In this document: in pieces, positions 34,280-36,043 of the stretch
How positions within the stretch are numbered: the first letter of the stretch is position 1
Layout of the letters: each line of letters starts with the position of its first letter
Source: Bacteroidales bacterium UBA5342
Lineage (GTDB): Bacteria > Bacteroidota > Bacteroidia > Bacteroidales > UBA5342
Assembly (NCBI GenBank): GCA_002408065.1
Contig: DHQI01000110.1
Coordinates: forward strand, 1 to 36,043
Reading direction: 5' to 3'
DNA length: 36,043 nucleotides
Notes under the pieces: model-generated
What the model saw: the letters and a program-made list of their open reading frames with translations, nothing else
What the model was told of the DNA's origin: nothing
Database searches by the model: none
Translations under genes and position numbers: made by a program

Positions 34280-35338
34280 ATGATGATGAAAGATATTTTG
34301 ACACTTGTGCTGAGCTTGTTTCTTGTGATAAGCACCTCTTGTGATGATGATGAAAATGCTCCAAGTGATTTGGTTTTAGACCAAACAAGCTTGACTTTAG
34401 AAGTGGGCGAAAAAGCCACTCTGACGATAGAGGAAGCTCCTGTAGCCAGTGCCACAGTGGTATGGGCTTCGAGCGACGAGTCAGTAGCAACTGTGTTTTA
34501 TGGCATTGTAACGGCAGTAAATAGCGGAACAGCAACCATAACAGCAACCATGGGCGAATATGTAGCCGAGTGCGAGGTAACGGTTCCCGAACGTACGTAT
34601 GAATTGGTATGGTCAGACGAGTTTGATGGTACTGAGCTTAATTTAGACAACTGGACTTACGAAGTCAATGGTAATGGAGGTGGTAATGGCGAATTACAAT
34701 ATTATACCGACCGAAGCGAAAACCTTCGTATTGAAGATGGTATGTTAGTAATTGAGGCCAGAAAAGAAGAGTACGAAAATAAGAGCTATACTTCTGCACG
34801 AATTGTTTCCTCAGGTAAACAGGACTTTAAATACGGCAAAGTGGAAGCCCGTCTGCAAGTGCCTAGCGGCACAGGTACCTGGCCTGCATTGTGGATGTTG
34901 GGTTATGGCTCCTGGCCCAGAGCTGGTGAAATTGATATCATGGAACACGTAGGCTACGATCCCTACACCTTCCACTGTGCATTGCACACCCTTAACTACA
35001 ATGGTATGTCATCTACAGCAGCCAACGCTCACGGAGAGCAAATACTGGACGAACCTTGCGCCGATGATTTTCATATCATCACTATGGAATGGGTGGAAAA
35101 TGAATTTATGGGTTACGACCGAATACATATTTATGTAGATGGTGTTAAAACGAAGACATTTTCTGAAACAGCCCAGCTTCAGGAAACTGGCGATTGGCCG
35201 TTTAACGATCAATTCTATTTTATTATCAATTTAGCTATTGGCGGTAGCTGGGGTGGCGTACAAGGTGTGGACGATACCATGTTTGACAATCAGGTACTTT
35301 ATAAAGTAGATTACGTCCGCGTATATCAACTACAATAA
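34280..35338 (+). CDS. GH16 laminarinase, surface lipoprotein with Ig-like domain
   Basis: 352 residues. The lipoprotein signal ends STSC (C21), followed by DDDE, marking surface export. A BIG_2 Ig-like domain (about 32-105) is followed by a GH16 catalytic domain (about 112-352), starting ELVWSDEFDG. The active site is EIDIMEH: nucleophile E217, D219 and acid/base E222. The extra residue in this ExDxxE form is the beta-bulge typical of laminarinases and related GH16 enzymes. WPALWMLG and the C-terminal VDYVRVYQL also fit. It should cut beta-1,3 links inside laminarin at the cell surface, feeding SusCD. Three ATGs are in series (34280, 34283, 34286) and the choice hardly changes the protein. 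It is separated from the upstream gene by a terminator, so its dose may be set separately. Confidence 0.94.
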   Translation: MMMKDILTLVLSLFLVISTSCDDDENAPSDLVLDQTSLTLEVGEKATLTIEEAPVASATVVWASSDESVATVFYGIVTAVNSGTATITATMGEYVAECEVTVPERTYELVWSDEFDGTELNLDNWTYEVNGNGGGNGELQYYTDRSENLRIEDGMLVIEARKEEYENKSYTSARIVSSGKQDFKYGKVEARLQVPSGTGTWPALWMLGYGSWPRAGEIDIMEHVGYDPYTFHCALHTLNYNGMSSTAANAHGEQILDEPCADDFHIITMEWVENEFMGYDRIHIYVDGVKTKTFSETAQLQETGDWPFNDQFYFIINLAIGGSWGGVQGVDDTMFDNQVLYKVDYVRVYQLQ

Positions 35339-35340
35339 GT

Positions 35341-35438
35341 AACCTTACACTTTTTTCCGAAATGCATTCATTTGGTGAACCAGGGAGACACACTAAACAA
35401 ATGAAATAGTCGCATCAAACAGGAAAGTAAGGTTTTTT
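35341..35438 (+). other. Nested stem in the GH16 3' region
   Basis: AACCTTAC (35341-35348) pairs with GTAAGGTT (35427-35434), and inside it TTCATTTG (35367-35374) pairs with CAAATGAA (35398-35405). A short T-run follows the outer arm. This could be a large terminator, an RNA 3' structure or a small RNA. Confidence 0.4.
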
Positions 35439-35446
35439 AATCATTT

Positions 35447-35490
35447 AATACCGGCTTAAAACTGGCAATCAGTTTTATGTCGGTATTTTT
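35447..35490 (+). terminator. Terminator between GH16 and GH128
   Basis: AATACCG (35447-35453) pairs with CGGTATT (35481-35487) and AAAACTG (35458-35464) with CAGTTTT (35470-35476). The two stems are separated by a 4x4 internal loop and followed by T. The rest of this 306-base gap, up to 35644, shows no recognised promoter or gene. Confidence 0.7.
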
Positions 35491-35644
35491 CTATCCAAAT
35501 ATTAAGTTAAAGTCCGTTAATCATTTTTTCCTGATTATTAGATATGCAACAGCCTCTGGACTTATCATATTACACTTAATATCAGCGTGGTATTGGAATT
35601 TGAAGTTTTTGAAATTGAACGTTTAACGAAGCATTCTTAAGGTG

Positions 35645-36043
35645 ATGAATATTAGAAACATATTAGTAATAGCATTTAGTCTTCTTCTGCTATCGTGCGA
35701 TAATGATCAGGATGATGCTTACCAAGCCAAAGATCCTGTTACCCAGAGCAAAAGTCAGAAGCGAGGCGTAGCCTTCAACTTTCAGTTCGAAGATGATGTA
35801 GAGATTTTGGCTCCTGGTATAACTTGGTCATACAATTGGAGACCCAGCCAAAACAGCCTTTATGATGAGGTGATGACCGACAATAATATCGATTTTTGCC
35901 CAATGGCATGGAATGGTATCGATGAGGTCGCTTTGCGCGAATATGTAGCACGAAACCCTGACTGTGAATATCTTTTGGGTTTTAATGAACCCAACCTGAT
36001 CGATCAAGCTAATATGACGCCTCAGGAAGCGGCCGAACGTTGG
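35645..36043 (+). CDS. GH128 endo-beta-1,3-glucanase, surface lipoprotein (3' end outside window)
   Basis: The frame is open from ATG 35645 to the window edge (133 codons). The lipoprotein signal ends LLLSC (C18), followed by DNDQDD, the acidic surface-export pattern also seen in GH16 and the Ig-like lipoprotein. The body matches the start of the GH128 barrel: KRGVAFNF, TWSYNWRP, FCPMAWNG, and LLGFNEPNL with E115 as expected acid/base, then QANMTPQEAAERW. The nucleophile lies beyond the window. GH128 enzymes cut beta-1,3-glucans internally, so this would be a second surface laminarinase beside GH16. A GTG three bases earlier is possible but ATG is preferred. Confidence 0.88.
   Translation, partial: MNIRNILVIAFSLLLLSCDNDQDDAYQAKDPVTQSKSQKRGVAFNFQFEDDVEILAPGITWSYNWRPSQNSLYDEVMTDNNIDFCPMAWNGIDEVALREYVARNPDCEYLLGFNEPNLIDQANMTPQEAAERW

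Overview
The window looks like a chromosomal segment of a free-living, probably marine, glycan-degrading Bacteroidota, with a Marinilabiliales/Bacteroidales-like flavour. The evidence is a SusC/SusD pair, a type IX secretion C-terminal sorting domain, a LytS/LytTR two-component pair with a beta-propeller sensor, RecA and YifB/ComM sequences of Bacteroidota type, and several promoters matching the phylum's TTTG-N19/20-TAnnTTTG pattern. No transposase, phage gene, CRISPR array or obvious broken gene was seen.

Region 1 (1-11 kb) is mostly housekeeping. It holds a tRNA pair on the minus strand (one cut by the window edge, one tRNA-Lys-TTT), a secreted phospholipase-D-like protein with a T9SS tail, a stand-alone hisD, a sensor kinase/LytTR regulator pair, recA and comM. 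A cluster of six small hairpins (10.9-11.2 kb) separates this from the next region.

Region 2 (11.3-25 kb, all minus strand) is a catabolic gene block. Read in transcription order it encodes a very large cytosolic phosphorylase-like enzyme (GH149-type), three GH17 proteins, a GPH/MFS sugar transporter, a GH30, a clan GH-A enzyme I cannot place firmly, and a GH3. The spacers in this block longer than 100 bases all carry palindromes or short repeats. Region 3 (25-36 kb) is a SusR-like membrane-spanning transcription factor with a LuxR-type helix-turn-helix, followed on the plus strand by SusC, SusD, an Ig-like surface lipoprotein, a GH16 and the start of a GH128.

Together regions 2 and 3 form a polysaccharide utilisation locus whose families (GH16, GH17, GH30, GH128, GH3, GH149-type) all point to beta-1,3-glucan with beta-1,6 branches, i.e. 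laminarin. Signal sequences suggest a three-compartment pathway. Surface lipoproteins with acidic residues after the lipid-bearing cysteine (SusD, Ig-like protein, GH16, GH128) bind and cut the polymer. Lipoproteins without that acidic signal (GH17, GH30, GH-A, GH3) would act in the periplasm. Two GH17 proteins and the phosphorylase have no export signal and would act in the cytoplasm on oligosaccharides brought in by the transporter, yielding glucose-1-phosphate.

The most notable unexplained signals are: a conserved element of about 40 bp present on both sides of the regulator gene, upstream of both PUL transcription units; a pair of dyads spaced 32 bp upstream of GH3; a tandem 9-10 bp repeat overlapping the transporter stop codon; and an intra-operon terminator ahead of GH16. 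Family assignments come from reading motifs, not from database searches.
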